A stretch of DNA of 6,500 bases from an uncultured Selenomonadales bacterium (GTDB lineage Bacteria; Bacillota; Negativicutes; Selenomonadales; Selenomonadaceae): NCBI GenBank assembly GCA_937915885.1, contig CALGGP010000258.1:1-6500 (forward strand). Reading direction: 5' to 3'. The notes under the pieces were generated by a model. The model worked only from the letters and a program-made list of their open reading frames with translations, was not told the DNA's origin and did not search any database. The translations under genes and the position numbers were made by a program. The stretch's first letter is position 1. The number at the start of each line of letters is the position of its first letter. Shown in pieces: positions 6,497 through 6,500 of the stretch.

Positions 6497-6500
6497 GCCC

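Noticed and set aside
1..6500. The inverted end elements as terminal repeats of a transposon carrying four genes
   Set aside because: There is no transposase, integrase or visible target duplication, and both copies sit 3' of a gene in the same gene-relative orientation, which fits a gene-end element better.
1..6500. CRISPR arrays, tRNA or rRNA genes
   Set aside because: No regularly spaced direct repeats and no cloverleaf or rRNA-like sequence were found; the genes fill nearly the whole window.

Overview
The window holds two divergent transcription units separated by about 75 bases. On the minus strand three tightly coupled genes read leftward from 5809 to 66: a family 2 glycosyltransferase with a C-terminal TPR region, a 1135-residue TPR protein carrying two successive O-GlcNAc-transferase-type (GT41, SPINDLY-like) modules, and a FliB-type lysine N-methylase. 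On the plus strand a single gene (5884-6384) encodes a cysteine-rich protein of the YgbA / 'nitrous oxide-stimulated promoter' family with an added lysine-rich tail.

The organism is most likely an anaerobic, flagellated bacterium. Good Shine-Dalgarno sites, middling GC, GCG/CCG-rich codons and the combination of FliB with SPINDLY-type transferases suggest a Selenomonas-like member of the Negativicutes. This is inference; nothing in the window is diagnostic.

Layout: 1-65 is a G-rich and A/T-tract flank 3' of the minus operon. 66-1298 is the methylase, starting with TTG directly after the previous stop. 1299-4706 is the tandem GT41 protein, overlapping the gene before it by ATGA. 4703-5809 is the GT2 gene. 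5810-5883 is the divergent intergenic region, with a good sigma-70-type promoter for the plus gene. 5884-6384 is the YgbA-like gene. 6385-6500 contains small hairpins, a GC palindrome and a second, inverted copy of the element found at 4-35.

The three minus genes look like one cytoplasmic protein-modification cassette: two glycosylating enzymes and one lysine methylase, with flagellin as the most plausible substrate. In the tandem GT41 protein the first module keeps the expected catalytic and sugar-nucleotide residues. The second has lost nearly all of them, so the protein looks like an active transferase fused to a pseudo-transferase. This and the identical elements capping the two transcription units are the most unusual points.
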